Source of the DNA: Zoogloeaceae bacterium G21618-S1
Lineage (GTDB): Bacteria; Pseudomonadota; Gammaproteobacteria; Burkholderiales; Rhodocyclaceae
Length of the DNA stretch: 64,000 bases
Assembly: GCA_027214125.1 (NCBI GenBank)
Contig: JAPWHF010000014.1
Span: forward strand, 1-64,000
Direction: 5' to 3'
The translations under genes were made by a program, and so were the position numbers. Below the pieces are notes generated by a model. It was not told the origin of the DNA. It saw only the letters and a list, made by a program, of their open reading frames with translations, and did not search any database. Below are positions 45,213 to 53,018 of this stretch, piece after piece; positions within the stretch are counted from its first letter, which is position 1, and the number at the start of each line of letters is the position of its first letter.

Positions 45213-46082
45213 ATGGCCAGACGAAACAGAGACGCAGAAGAACACGAAAACCACGAGCGCTGGCTCGTGTCCTACGCCGACTTCATCACCTTGTTGTTCG
45301 CCTTTTTCGTGGTGATGTACTCGCTCAGTTCGGTGAACGAAGGAAAATACCGCGTGCTCAGCGACTCGTTGGTTCAGGCCTTCCGCAGCGTGAGCGTCAA
45401 TGAATCCGGCACCCAGATAGTGGTGCAGCAGGTGTCCATGCCGACCGGCCCCATTCCTATGCCAAAGCCGGATCGCGTGCAGCAGGAGGCCGAGAAAGCC
45501 AAACAGGCCGCAAAAGAAGCCGCGGTCAAAAAGGTGCGGAGCATGGCGGAAGAAATCCGCCGGGTACTCAAACCGCTGTCCGACGGCGGGCAGGTGCTGG
45601 TCACAGAGGGGGCCAACGGCATCAAGGTGGAGATCAACGCGGAGGTGCTTTTTGCGCCCGGTGAGGCCTTGCTCGGCGCACAGGCGGTGAGCGCTCTGAG
45701 TGCGGTGGCGCAGGTGCTGGTCGGGTCGGAGTTTCCGATCGTGATCGAAGGTCATACCGATAACGTGCCAATTAGTACTTATCGTTTTCCCTCCAACTGG
45801 GAATTGTCGGCGGTGCGTGCATCAAGCGTGGTGCGCTTGTTCGTTAATTCTGGCGTTGAGCCGGCGCGGTTGACGGCCGCGGGCTACGGTGACCAGCGGC
45901 CGGTCGCCGACAACGAAACGGCCGAGAGTCGCAGTAAAAACCGGCGAGTGACCTTGCTGATCGAGTCCATTCTGGTCGAAGAGGAATTGCCGCCGGTGGT
46001 TCCGCTGCGCCGCAATGATCCGATTCAGAGCATTTTGCCTAGCGCGAGTGCTGGCCAGACGGTACAGGCGAAGATGTTCTAA
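45213..46082 (+). CDS. motD: Flagellar motor stator protein MotD (MotB family)
   Basis: A 289-residue stator B-subunit. A single N-terminal membrane helix carries the proton-binding aspartate (SYADFITLLFAFFVVMYS). A plug/linker region with a Lys/Glu/Ala-rich helix follows (about 88-125). The C-terminal OmpA-like domain (FPIVIEGHTDNVPIS, NWELSAVRASSVVRLF, SKNRRVTLLIE) anchors it to peptidoglycan. Partner of MotC, 3.9 kb upstream. It has its own sigma-54-type promoter. The start at 45213 has GAAGGA somewhat far upstream. Confidence 0.94.
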   Translation: MARRNRDAEEHENHERWLVSYADFITLLFAFFVVMYSLSSVNEGKYRVLSDSLVQAFRSVSVNESGTQIVVQQVSMPTGPIPMPKPDRVQQEAEKAKQAAKEAAVKKVRSMAEEIRRVLKPLSDGGQVLVTEGANGIKVEINAEVLFAPGEALLGAQAVSALSAVAQVLVGSEFPIVIEGHTDNVPISTYRFPSNWELSAVRASSVVRLFVNSGVEPARLTAAGYGDQRPVADNETAESRSKNRRVTLLIESILVEEELPPVVPLRRNDPIQSILPSASAGQTVQAKMF

Positions 46083-46084
46083 CA

Positions 46085-46098
46085 TTGATGTGCATCAA
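46085..46098. promoter_or_regulatory. Perfect FNR/ANR box upstream of hemerythrin gene
   Basis: TTGAT-GTGC-ATCAA is an exact FNR consensus dyad, just after the motD stop. A -10-like GATACA at 46123-46128 places the box near -41 to -43, the class II activating position. It suggests induction at low oxygen. Confidence 0.8.
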
Positions 46099-46156
46099 AA
46101 CTGTTGCGGCGCACAAGAATAGGATACAAGTTACATTTTTTAACATCGAGCACGCC

Positions 46157-46630
46157 ATGGCGGAATTATTTCAGTGGTCCGATGCGTACGACGTCGGTAT
46201 TCAAGAAATCGACGAGCAGCACAAGGTGCTGGTCGACTTGCTCAATCGTTTGCATGATGCGATTCATGCGCACCAGGGGTCCGAGACCTCACGCAAGATT
46301 CTCGGCGACCTGGCTGACTACACCCGCACCCATTTTGCGGTCGAAGAGTCGCTGATGCGGGTGTCGAACTACCCCGAATTTGCGGCACACAAACAGAACC
46401 ATGAAGACTTGATCGGCCAGGTCAATGCCTTGCAGATCAAGTTGGATTCGGGCGAGGCCAAAATCACGTTCGAGTTGCTACACTTTCTCAAGGTCTGGCT
46501 GACCAATCACATCAAGGAAGCGGACAAGCGTTTTGCCGATTTCTTCGTCAGCGTCGGTGGTGCGCCCGCGTGGGCGCCGCATGTCGAGCAGTCGATGAGC
46601 GAAAAGAAGTGGTGGTGGAAGTTCTGGTAG
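46157..46630 (+). CDS. Bacteriohemerythrin
   Basis: A 157-residue single-domain hemerythrin binding O2 at a di-iron site. The ligand motifs are visible: FQWSDAYDVGIQEIDEQHKVLVDLLNRLHDAI (His/Glu), RTHFAVEESLMRVSNYPEFAAHKQNHEDLI (His, Glu, His-xxx-His) and WLTNHIKEADKRF (His, Asp). The C-terminus carries an unusual tail, SEKKWWWKFW. The start at 46157 (MAELFQW) matches the family; longer starts overlap the FNR box. Likely oxygen storage or sensing for motility under low oxygen. Confidence 0.92.
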   Translation: MAELFQWSDAYDVGIQEIDEQHKVLVDLLNRLHDAIHAHQGSETSRKILGDLADYTRTHFAVEESLMRVSNYPEFAAHKQNHEDLIGQVNALQIKLDSGEAKITFELLHFLKVWLTNHIKEADKRFADFFVSVGGAPAWAPHVEQSMSEKKWWWKFW

Positions 46631-46650
46631 GCAGGATATTGCGTAGATCG

Positions 46651-46680
46651 AAGCGGCCCCGCGGGGCCGCTTTGCTTTTC
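46651..46680. terminator. Terminator after hemerythrin gene
   Basis: AAGCGGCCCC-GC-GGGGCCGCTT stem followed by TGCTTTT. It is located between the convergent hemerythrin and Gate-protein genes and touches the stop of the latter. Confidence 0.88.
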
Positions 46681-47626
46681 AGGCGTTCGCGGCGCGTCTC
46701 AGCGGTAGTCGGGATAGCAGGCGGATGACGATCAGCGCAAACAGCACACGCGCCCACAGGATGCCCGACAGATCGGCACCCATCAGCAGGATCAGCAGCG
46801 TGTCTTCGATCAGGCTGTGACACAGGCCGAGAAAGCTCAGGGTCAGGAAAACATCACGCCGGCTCAGCGTGCCGCTACGCACTTCCTTGAGCAGCAAGCC
46901 CGCACCGAAAGTCAGCCCGAGCGTGGCGCCGATCACCGTGATATTGGCCGCTTCGCCGCGAATCCCGATGAGCCGCAGCGCCGGCACGAGCAGGGCGTGG
47001 ATGAGTTTTTCGATGCCCAGGGCGCGAAGCGAGCGAAGCACGGCCATCAGTGTTGCGATGATGACAAGAATCCACAGCAGTGTTTGCGCCTGGTCCAGTG
47101 CCCAGCCCGCCAGCGTGGGCGCAGCGGCCGGTGCCTGCCAGGGTAGATCCACCGGCTGGGCGAGCCAGCCGGTGCCTTGATAGATCAGATGCAGCACTGT
47201 GCCGAGTGCGATCGCGCCGATGAGACGAATCGCCAAGGTGGCGCGCCAGTGCACGCCGGCGGCCTTGGCCACGGCGCCTTCGACCGGCAGCGAGTGGGCG
47301 ACCAGCATCATGGCGCCCAATACGGTGGCTTGCGCTGCCGTCACCGGCATGTCTGCGGCGAGGGTGAAGAACACCACCAGACCGGCGTAGATGTTGCTGA
47401 GCAAGGTGGCTGCCCAGACAAGGCCGAGGGCGTCGGGCAGGCCGACCAGTGACATGATGGGTGACAGGGCCCACGCAAGCGCTTCGCTGCCGCCGGCCAT
47501 GTCGAGCGCCTTCACGATGAGCAGGGCCGGTACCATCACTTTCAGCAAGGCGCCGTAAACGTAGAGCACCTCGAGGGCAAAGGAGATGACCGGGTGCTTC
47601 GGCGCAGTCGGGGGCGTGGCGGACAT
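46679..47626 (-). CDS. Nucleoside recognition (Gate) domain membrane protein, second copy
   Basis: A 315-residue membrane protein with about eight helices and two Gate-type halves: LEVLYVYGALLKVMVPALLIVKAL ... LLSNIYAGLVVFFTLAAD, and LWILVIIATLMAVLRSLRALG ... NITVIGATLGLTFGAGLLLKEVRSG. The family's substrates are not established. It is divergent from an Lrp-type regulator, which suggests amino-acid-related transport under Lrp control. It is only distantly similar to the Gate protein at 21529-22467. The ribosome site is weak. Confidence 0.8.
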   Translation of the reverse strand: MSATPPTAPKHPVISFALEVLYVYGALLKVMVPALLIVKALDMAGGSEALAWALSPIMSLVGLPDALGLVWAATLLSNIYAGLVVFFTLAADMPVTAAQATVLGAMMLVAHSLPVEGAVAKAAGVHWRATLAIRLIGAIALGTVLHLIYQGTGWLAQPVDLPWQAPAAAPTLAGWALDQAQTLLWILVIIATLMAVLRSLRALGIEKLIHALLVPALRLIGIRGEAANITVIGATLGLTFGAGLLLKEVRSGTLSRRDVFLTLSFLGLCHSLIEDTLLILLMGADLSGILWARVLFALIVIRLLSRLPLRRAANA

Positions 47627-47704
47627 TCTGGTTTCAGCCTTGGGCTCGGAATGACTGCCAGTCTAGCGAGGTGGGTGGTAAATAATTAAGCATTCATCGA
47701 GACG

Positions 47705-47746
47705 ATCTTTCCAAAAACTTTTCTATTTGCTTTAAAAAGGAAAGAT
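47705..47746. promoter_or_regulatory. A+T-rich inverted repeat between Gate permease and Lrp regulator
   Basis: ATCTTTCC (47705-47712) and GGAAAGAT (47739-47746) flank an A+T-rich 26-base spacer in an otherwise GC-rich region. It lies 24 bases before the lrp start. Position and base composition suit an Lrp/AsnC binding site for autoregulation and control of the divergent permease. Confidence 0.5.
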
Positions 47747-47770
47747 TCGAAACACCTTGCAGGTGAAGCC

Positions 47771-48235
47771 ATGGCGCTCGACCGTCTTGATCGACGTATT
47801 CTCGATATTCTCCAGCATGATGCGCGACTGACCAATCAGAAACTCGCCGAGGTGATCGGGCTGTCGCCGCCCGCGTGTTTGAAGCGGGTCAAGCGCATGA
47901 CCGAGCAGGGCTATATCCGTCGGCAGGTGGTGTTGCTCGATCCGGAGCGGGTCGGGCCGCTGCTGCACATCGTGGTAGAGGTGACCATGGAGCGCGATCG
48001 CAAGGATCTCTATCAGCGATTCCTGGGGCGTGCAATGGCGTATGCGGCCGTCAAACAGTGCTATCAAGTCACGGGCGAGATCGATTTCGTGTTGATTGTG
48101 GTGGTACAGACCATGGAGGCGTATGACCAGTTTTGCGACGAGGTGCTGTACGCCGACGACAATCTTCGCAAGTTTCGTACGCTGGTGTCGCGCTTCCGGA
48201 ACAAGTTCGACACGGCGCTCGATGTTGGCATTTAG
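47771..48235 (+). CDS. Lrp/AsnC family transcriptional regulator
   Basis: A 154-residue regulator. The N-terminal helix-turn-helix is LDRRILDILQHDARLTNQKLAEVIGLSPPACLKRVKRM. The C-terminal RAM (ligand-binding, oligomerising) domain has VTGEIDFVLIVVVQTMEAYDQFCDEVL. Members respond to amino acids. AGGTGA precedes the start. It is divergent from a Gate-domain permease and convergent with an amino-acid binding protein gene, both plausible targets. Confidence 0.92.
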   Translation: MALDRLDRRILDILQHDARLTNQKLAEVIGLSPPACLKRVKRMTEQGYIRRQVVLLDPERVGPLLHIVVEVTMERDRKDLYQRFLGRAMAYAAVKQCYQVTGEIDFVLIVVVQTMEAYDQFCDEVLYADDNLRKFRTLVSRFRNKFDTALDVGI

Positions 48236-48280
48236 TGGCTTTTGGGCGTCTCCGGCGTGTGGCGCAGACCGGCGGCTGGC

Positions 48281-49156
48281 CTACGGAAACGCCGGCTCGC
48301 GGTTGGGGGTGATGAAGGTTTCCTTGGTCAGCCGGTTCAGCGGGACGTTCAGGGTCGGGGTGTTGAACCAGCGTTGGTAAAGCGCCGGCATCTCCGCTGT
48401 TGGCAGAAGGCCACTCAGGCTGTCGCTCACCATCTTCGTGAAGGGCGTGTCGCCCTTGCGCATCATGATGCCGTAGGGTTCGATCGAGAGGAACGGCCCG
48501 ACCGCCTCGAATTGCGCGCCGTCGGGGGCGGTGGAAATCTGCGAGTAGAGAATGATGTCGTCGAGCACAAAGGCCTTCGCCTTGCCCTCACGTACTGCCG
48601 CCATCCCCGCGTCTGCGTCGAGCACGTAGATAAAGTGGAGCCCCAAGGAGGCGGCGTCGTTGTGTGCCATCACCAGCTTTTCGCCGGTTGTGTTCTTGAT
48701 GATGGCGAGTGTCTGGTTGCCCAGATCGTCGATCGATCGGATCTTGTCGGCCTTGCGGGTCAGCAGACGAGTGCCGGTGACATAAAAGGCCGGGGAGAAG
48801 TCATACCGTGCCTGACGGTCGCGGGTCATGGTCGATGCGCTGCAATCCATGTCGGACTTGCCCGTATCCAGCATCGTGAAGCGGGTGTCCCAGTCGGTTT
48901 CGACATAGACAATCTTCAGTTCGGGCAGACCCAGCCGGGTTTTGAAGTCGGTAGCGATGCGCTTGCACAGATCGATGGTGTAGCCCTGCGGCGTGCCGGT
49001 GGCGGAATGGCTGCCGAACGGCGCATTGCCGGGAACCCAGCCGATGGCCAGCGTGCCGGTGCGTCGAATCTTGTCGAGCGTGTCGGCCTGGGCGGACAGC
49101 GTGCAGAGGATGGCCAGGGCGGCGACCAATGTATGGGTCAAGCGAGTGTGGGCCAT
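48281..49156 (-). CDS. Amino-acid ABC transporter substrate-binding protein
   Basis: A 291-residue family-3 periplasmic binding protein (GltI/glutamate-aspartate-like). A signal peptide (about 1-24, ending LSAQA) precedes DTLDKIRRTGTLAIGWVPG. SGYTIDL-like binding motifs appear as GTPQGYTIDLCKRIA, and SASTMTRDRQARYDFSPAFY follows. No permease or ATPase genes are adjacent, so the transporter's other parts are elsewhere, or it serves another function such as a receptor ligand. AAGGAGA precedes the start. Confidence 0.88.
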   Translation of the reverse strand: MAHTRLTHTLVAALAILCTLSAQADTLDKIRRTGTLAIGWVPGNAPFGSHSATGTPQGYTIDLCKRIATDFKTRLGLPELKIVYVETDWDTRFTMLDTGKSDMDCSASTMTRDRQARYDFSPAFYVTGTRLLTRKADKIRSIDDLGNQTLAIIKNTTGEKLVMAHNDAASLGLHFIYVLDADAGMAAVREGKAKAFVLDDIILYSQISTAPDGAQFEAVGPFLSIEPYGIMMRKGDTPFTKMVSDSLSGLLPTAEMPALYQRWFNTPTLNVPLNRLTKETFITPNREPAFP

Positions 49157-49463
49157 GCGATGTCTCCTTTGAATCCGGGCGCATGTGCGGAACGCACTGT
49201 GGGTGGTTTCCGTCTATTTTGTGGTGCGCGGCGAAAAAGGCTCCGGGCGAGGTGACGGATAGGTCACGACGCCCGGAGGGGGTGTTCCCGGGGTCGCCGG
49301 GAAGACTTATTAGACCGGAGCTGGCGGAGCAAAAAATGCTTTATGGCGCCAGAATTCGAAGTGTTCTGAAAAACCCGTGCGATTTTCCGTTGTGATCGGA
49401 AAGGAAATCCCCCGGGGCGGTGTTGCGCCGCACCCGGTGGTGAGTTTCGACCCAACGCGTGCC
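49157..49463. other. Intergenic region between binding-protein gene and parC
   Basis: 307 bases without a convincing gene. It holds a terminator-like hairpin (49234-49278) and, toward 49156, the untranslated leader of the binding-protein gene. Short open frames here have no supporting ribosome sites. Confidence 0.6.
49234..49278 (-). terminator. Large hairpin terminator upstream of the binding-protein gene
   Basis: CTCCGGGCG / CGCCCGGAG (49241-49278) encloses a GTGAC / GTCAC inner dyad. The minus strand then reads CCTTTTTCGCC. It probably ends the parE-parC transcript. Confidence 0.75.
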
Positions 49464-51836
49464 TCAGGCCGCGCCGGTGGGTTTGATCTTCTGCGGCAGT
49501 GGCACGCCCTTGCGCGCACGTCGGTGGCGCCATAGTTCGAGCTGATTGGGCTTGATGCTCAACTCGGTGGCGCGACTGCCGCGACCGATGCCCTGAACAA
49601 GGAGGTTCGCGGCATTGTCGGGGACCGCCACGGCGGCCAGTTGCGCGTCGGCGTCGAGCGCCATGACGATGACACCGCGTCCGCCCGACTGCACTTTCAT
49701 CTCGCTTGTAGGGAAGACCAGAATGCGCCCGTTGTCCGAGAGCGCGGCAATCCAGTCGCCCTTGACCGGCGTCGGGGCCAGCACCTTCTCGCCCTTTTCG
49801 AGCGTCATGAACGCCTTGCCGGCACGCTGGCGGGTGGTCGCATCGGCGATCTTGCAGATGAAGCCGTAAGCGCCCGAGTGGCTGAACAGGTAGTGCGCCT
49901 CGGGCGCGGCGGTCACCACCTGCGCCAGTTTTGCTCCGTCCTGAAACTCGACGAGCGTGGCGATCGGTGTCCCGTCACCGCGTCCGCCGGGCAGATCGGC
50001 GACACGCACGGTGTAGGCGCGGCCCTTGGTGTCGATCACGATCAGCGGCCAGATGCTGCGGGTTTCGATCACCGCAAAGCCGCTGTCGCCGGTCTTGTAG
50101 TTGATGCTCTCGGCGTCGATGCCGTGGCCCTGGCGGGAACGTACCCAGCCGTTTTTGGATACCACGACCGTCATCGGTTCGTCCGCCACGCTCACCTCGG
50201 CCACCGCCACCGGGGCAACGGTTTCGATCAGCGTGCGGCGCTCGTCGCCGTACAGCTTGGTGTCGGCCTCGATCTCTTTGAGGATGAGTTTGGTCATTGC
50301 CGGACGGCTGTCGAGCAGGTGAGTCAGACCGTCGCGCTCGTCCTTGAGCTTGGCCAGTTCCTGTTCGATCTTGATGCCTTCGAGGCGCGCCAGCTGACGC
50401 AGGCGGATCTCGAGGATGTCTTCGGCCTGGACGTCGGTCAGGCCGAAGGCTTCGATCAGCGCCGGCTTGGGCTCGTCGGACTCGCGGATGACACGGATCA
50501 CTTCCTCGATGTTGAGGAAGGCGATCATGCGCCCTTCGAGAATATGAATGCGCCGGTCGACTTCGTCCAGGCGGTGGCGGGTGCGCCGCTCGACCGTCAC
50601 ATAGCGGAAGTCCACCCACTCGCTGAGAATCTGCACCAGATTCTTCTGCTGCGGCCGGCCATCGCGGCCGATCATCGTCAGGTTGAGCGAGGTGGAGGTT
50701 TCGAGGCTGGTGTGCGCCAGTAGCACGGCCATGAATTCGTCACGGCTCTGGCGGCTGGAGCGCGGTTCGAGCACCAGGCGGATCGGTGCCTTGTCGGAAG
50801 ATTCGTCGCGTACGGTCTCGAGCACGCCCAGCACCAGTTGCTTGAGCTGCTTTTGTTCCTGCGAGACGTCCTTTTTGCCGGTGCGCGGCTGCGGATTGGT
50901 GAGGGTTTCGATTTCAGCCAGCACCTGTGCGGCCGATACGCCATGCGGGAATTCGTCGATGATCACCCGCCACTGGCCGCGCGCCATTTCCTCGATACGC
51001 CAGCGCGCGCGCATGCGCAGGCTGCCACGGCCGGTGGCGTAGGCCTCACGCAGGGTCTCGGTGGTCGAGATGAGTTGGCCGCCGCCGGGGTAGTCCGGGC
51101 CGGGCAGGACTTCCATGACCTCGTCGAGCGTGGCCTCGGGTTTGCGGATCAGCAGGCAGGCGGCCTTGGCCACTTCGCGCAGGTTGTGCGGCGGGATTTC
51201 GGTGGCCATGCCCACGGCAATGCCCGAGGCGCCGTTCATCAGCACAAAGGGCAGGCGCGCTGGCAGCAGCGCCGGCTCCTTGAAGGCGCCGTCGTAGTTG
51301 GGGCGGAAGTCGACCGTGCCACGGTCAAGCTCGGACAGCAGCAGGTCGGCGATGGGTGTGAGCCGGCATTCGGTGTAACGCATGGCGGCGGCGGAGTCGC
51401 CGTCGCGCGAGCCGAAGTTGCCCTGGCCGTCGACCAGCGGGTAGCGCAGCGAGAAATCCTGCGCGGTGCGCACCATGGCGTCGTACACCGAGCTGTCGCC
51501 GTGTGGGTGGTACTTGCCGATTACGTCGCCGACCACGCGGGCGGATTTCACATGCTTGCTGCTGGCCGACAGGCGCATCTCGTTCATGGCGAACAGGATG
51601 CGGCGCTGCACCGGCTTCATGCCGTCTTCGACTTGCGGCAGGGCGCGCGACTTGACCACGCTCATGGCGTAGGCGAGGTAGGCGCGCTCGGCGAAGAGGT
51701 CGAGCGGCAGGGCATCGTCGGCCATCGGTGGCGGGGTGTCGCCTGACGGCGGGACGGGCGGCGGCGCGTCAGCGCCAGGCGCGGGGGCCTCGTCGGCGGG
51801 CGGCGGGGCAAACAGATCGAGAGAATCGTTACTCAT
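49464..51836 (-). CDS. parC: DNA topoisomerase IV subunit A
   Basis: A 790-residue type IIA topoisomerase subunit. A proline-rich N-terminal extension (about 1-45) precedes the winged-helix domain with the catalytic tyrosine in [14 protein letters not shown]. It has the [11 protein letters not shown] / [17 protein letters not shown] quinolone-region motifs, a coiled-coil gate (about 400-500) and a C-terminal beta-pinwheel. With ParE it decatenates daughter chromosomes. parE is on the same strand but a binding-protein gene lies between them. Confidence 0.96.
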   Translation of the reverse strand: MSNDSLDLFAPPPADEAPAPGADAPPPVPPSGDTPPPMADDALPLDLFAERAYLAYAMSVVKSRALPQVEDGMKPVQRRILFAMNEMRLSASSKHVKSARVVGDVIGKYHPHGDSSVYDAMVRTAQDFSLRYPLVDGQGNFGSRDGDSAAAMRYTECRLTPIADLLLSELDRGTVDFRPNYDGAFKEPALLPARLPFVLMNGASGIAVGMATEIPPHNLREVAKAACLLIRKPEATLDEVMEVLPGPDYPGGGQLISTTETLREAYATGRGSLRMRARWRIEEMARGQWRVIIDEFPHGVSAAQVLAEIETLTNPQPRTGKKDVSQEQKQLKQLVLGVLETVRDESSDKAPIRLVLEPRSSRQSRDEFMAVLLAHTSLETSTSLNLTMIGRDGRPQQKNLVQILSEWVDFRYVTVERRTRHRLDEVDRRIHILEGRMIAFLNIEEVIRVIRESDEPKPALIEAFGLTDVQAEDILEIRLRQLARLEGIKIEQELAKLKDERDGLTHLLDSRPAMTKLILKEIEADTKLYGDERRTLIETVAPVAVAEVSVADEPMTVVVSKNGWVRSRQGHGIDAESINYKTGDSGFAVIETRSIWPLIVIDTKGRAYTVRVADLPGGRGDGTPIATLVEFQDGAKLAQVVTAAPEAHYLFSHSGAYGFICKIADATTRQRAGKAFMTLEKGEKVLAPTPVKGDWIAALSDNGRILVFPTSEMKVQSGGRGVIVMALDADAQLAAVAVPDNAANLLVQGIGRGSRATELSIKPNQLELWRHRRARKGVPLPQKIKPTGAA

Positions 51837-51851
51837 GAAATCGGGTAGGTC

Positions 51852-52988
51852 TCAGTACATCATGTGGCCACTACCGCCGATGACACCAATGTCGCGGTAG
51901 GTGGAGCCGTTGTGGCGGGTGGGCGAATAGCTCAGGAGAAAGCCGGAGGCATTGGCTGGGTTGAGGCCTTCAAGCGCATCGCGCAGCTTGGCGCGGGTGA
52001 TCGGCGCGGTGGTGTTGTCGGCGGCGATCAGCATGAGCCGCGCCGAGATAAAGCCTTCCATGGTGTTCGGTGACAGTTGCTCGGCCGTGTCACCGTAGAT
52101 CTTGTGAAGTGCGCGCAACTCTTCGCAGATCTTGAGTGTGCAGGAGCCTGGGTCGGGCATGACCGACACCATGCCGAAGCCGCGAGCCGCCTCGATGCCG
52201 GCGGTTTTGACGATCTGGGTGGCGTCGTTCACCGAGATGCCGATGCGCGGTGCGAACAGGCCGGCGGCGTGCGTTGCTTTTACAATGATGGCGGTCGGAG
52301 CCCCCGCGGTACCGATCAGCACGCCTTGCGGGTCGGCCGCCATGACGGTCGCTACGGCGGCTGACACATCGACACTGCCGCGCGGGCTGATGCCACGGCC
52401 GGCGGCTTCTAGACCATGTGCTTTGAGGGCTTCCACAAAGGCGCTGTGGATCGATTCGCCGAAGGGGTCGTCTTCATGCAGGATGCCGACGCGTTTGATG
52501 CCGGAGTTGGCAAAGTGCAGCACGATGCGCTCGACTTCTTCGGCGTAGCTGGCGCGCACATGGAATACCTGCGGATTGACCGGCGAGCGCAGGTGGTCGG
52601 CGCCGGTGTAGGGGCCGATCAGCGGAATCTTCGCGGTGTCCAGCATGCCACTCTTGAGCACCGCGGCGGTGTTGGCCGTGCCCAGGATGTTCACGATGGC
52701 GACGGGTTTGTGGGTGTCGATGCCTTCCTTGAGCAGCCGGAGTGTGTCGTTGACTTCGTAGCGGTCGTCGAGCGCGACCAGTTTGATCTTCTGGCCATGA
52801 ACGCCGCCCTGACGGTTGGCCTCGTCGATGGCGAGACTTGCGCCGTAGCGCAGGGCGCGGCCAAGGCTGGCACGGGAGGCGGAATAGTCGGCCACCTGGA
52901 GCACGGTCAGTTCGGCGGTGTAGGCGGGGGGCATTGCCAGGCCCAGGGCGGCGGTGAGGCACAGCGCGCTTAGAATTTGCCGGGTCAT
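51852..52988 (-). CDS. Branched-chain amino-acid-type ABC transporter substrate-binding protein
   Basis: A 378-residue LivJ-type (peripla_BP_6) protein with a signal peptide (about 1-24, ending AYTA). ASLAIDEANRQGGVHGQKIKLVALDD and GPYTGADHLRSPVNPQVFHVRASYAEE are typical. It is encoded between parE and parC on the same strand, with gaps of 30 and 15 bases, and must be cotranscribed with them. No permease or ATPase gene is near. The ligand is unknown. GAGG precedes the start. Confidence 0.88.
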   Translation of the reverse strand: MTRQILSALCLTAALGLAMPPAYTAELTVLQVADYSASRASLGRALRYGASLAIDEANRQGGVHGQKIKLVALDDRYEVNDTLRLLKEGIDTHKPVAIVNILGTANTAAVLKSGMLDTAKIPLIGPYTGADHLRSPVNPQVFHVRASYAEEVERIVLHFANSGIKRVGILHEDDPFGESIHSAFVEALKAHGLEAAGRGISPRGSVDVSAAVATVMAADPQGVLIGTAGAPTAIIVKATHAAGLFAPRIGISVNDATQIVKTAGIEAARGFGMVSVMPDPGSCTLKICEELRALHKIYGDTAEQLSPNTMEGFISARLMLIAADNTTAPITRAKLRDALEGLNPANASGFLLSYSPTRHNGSTYRDIGVIGGSGHMMY

Positions 52989-53018
52989 GGTGTGGCGCCT
53001 CGTGTGAAAGCAATGAGA

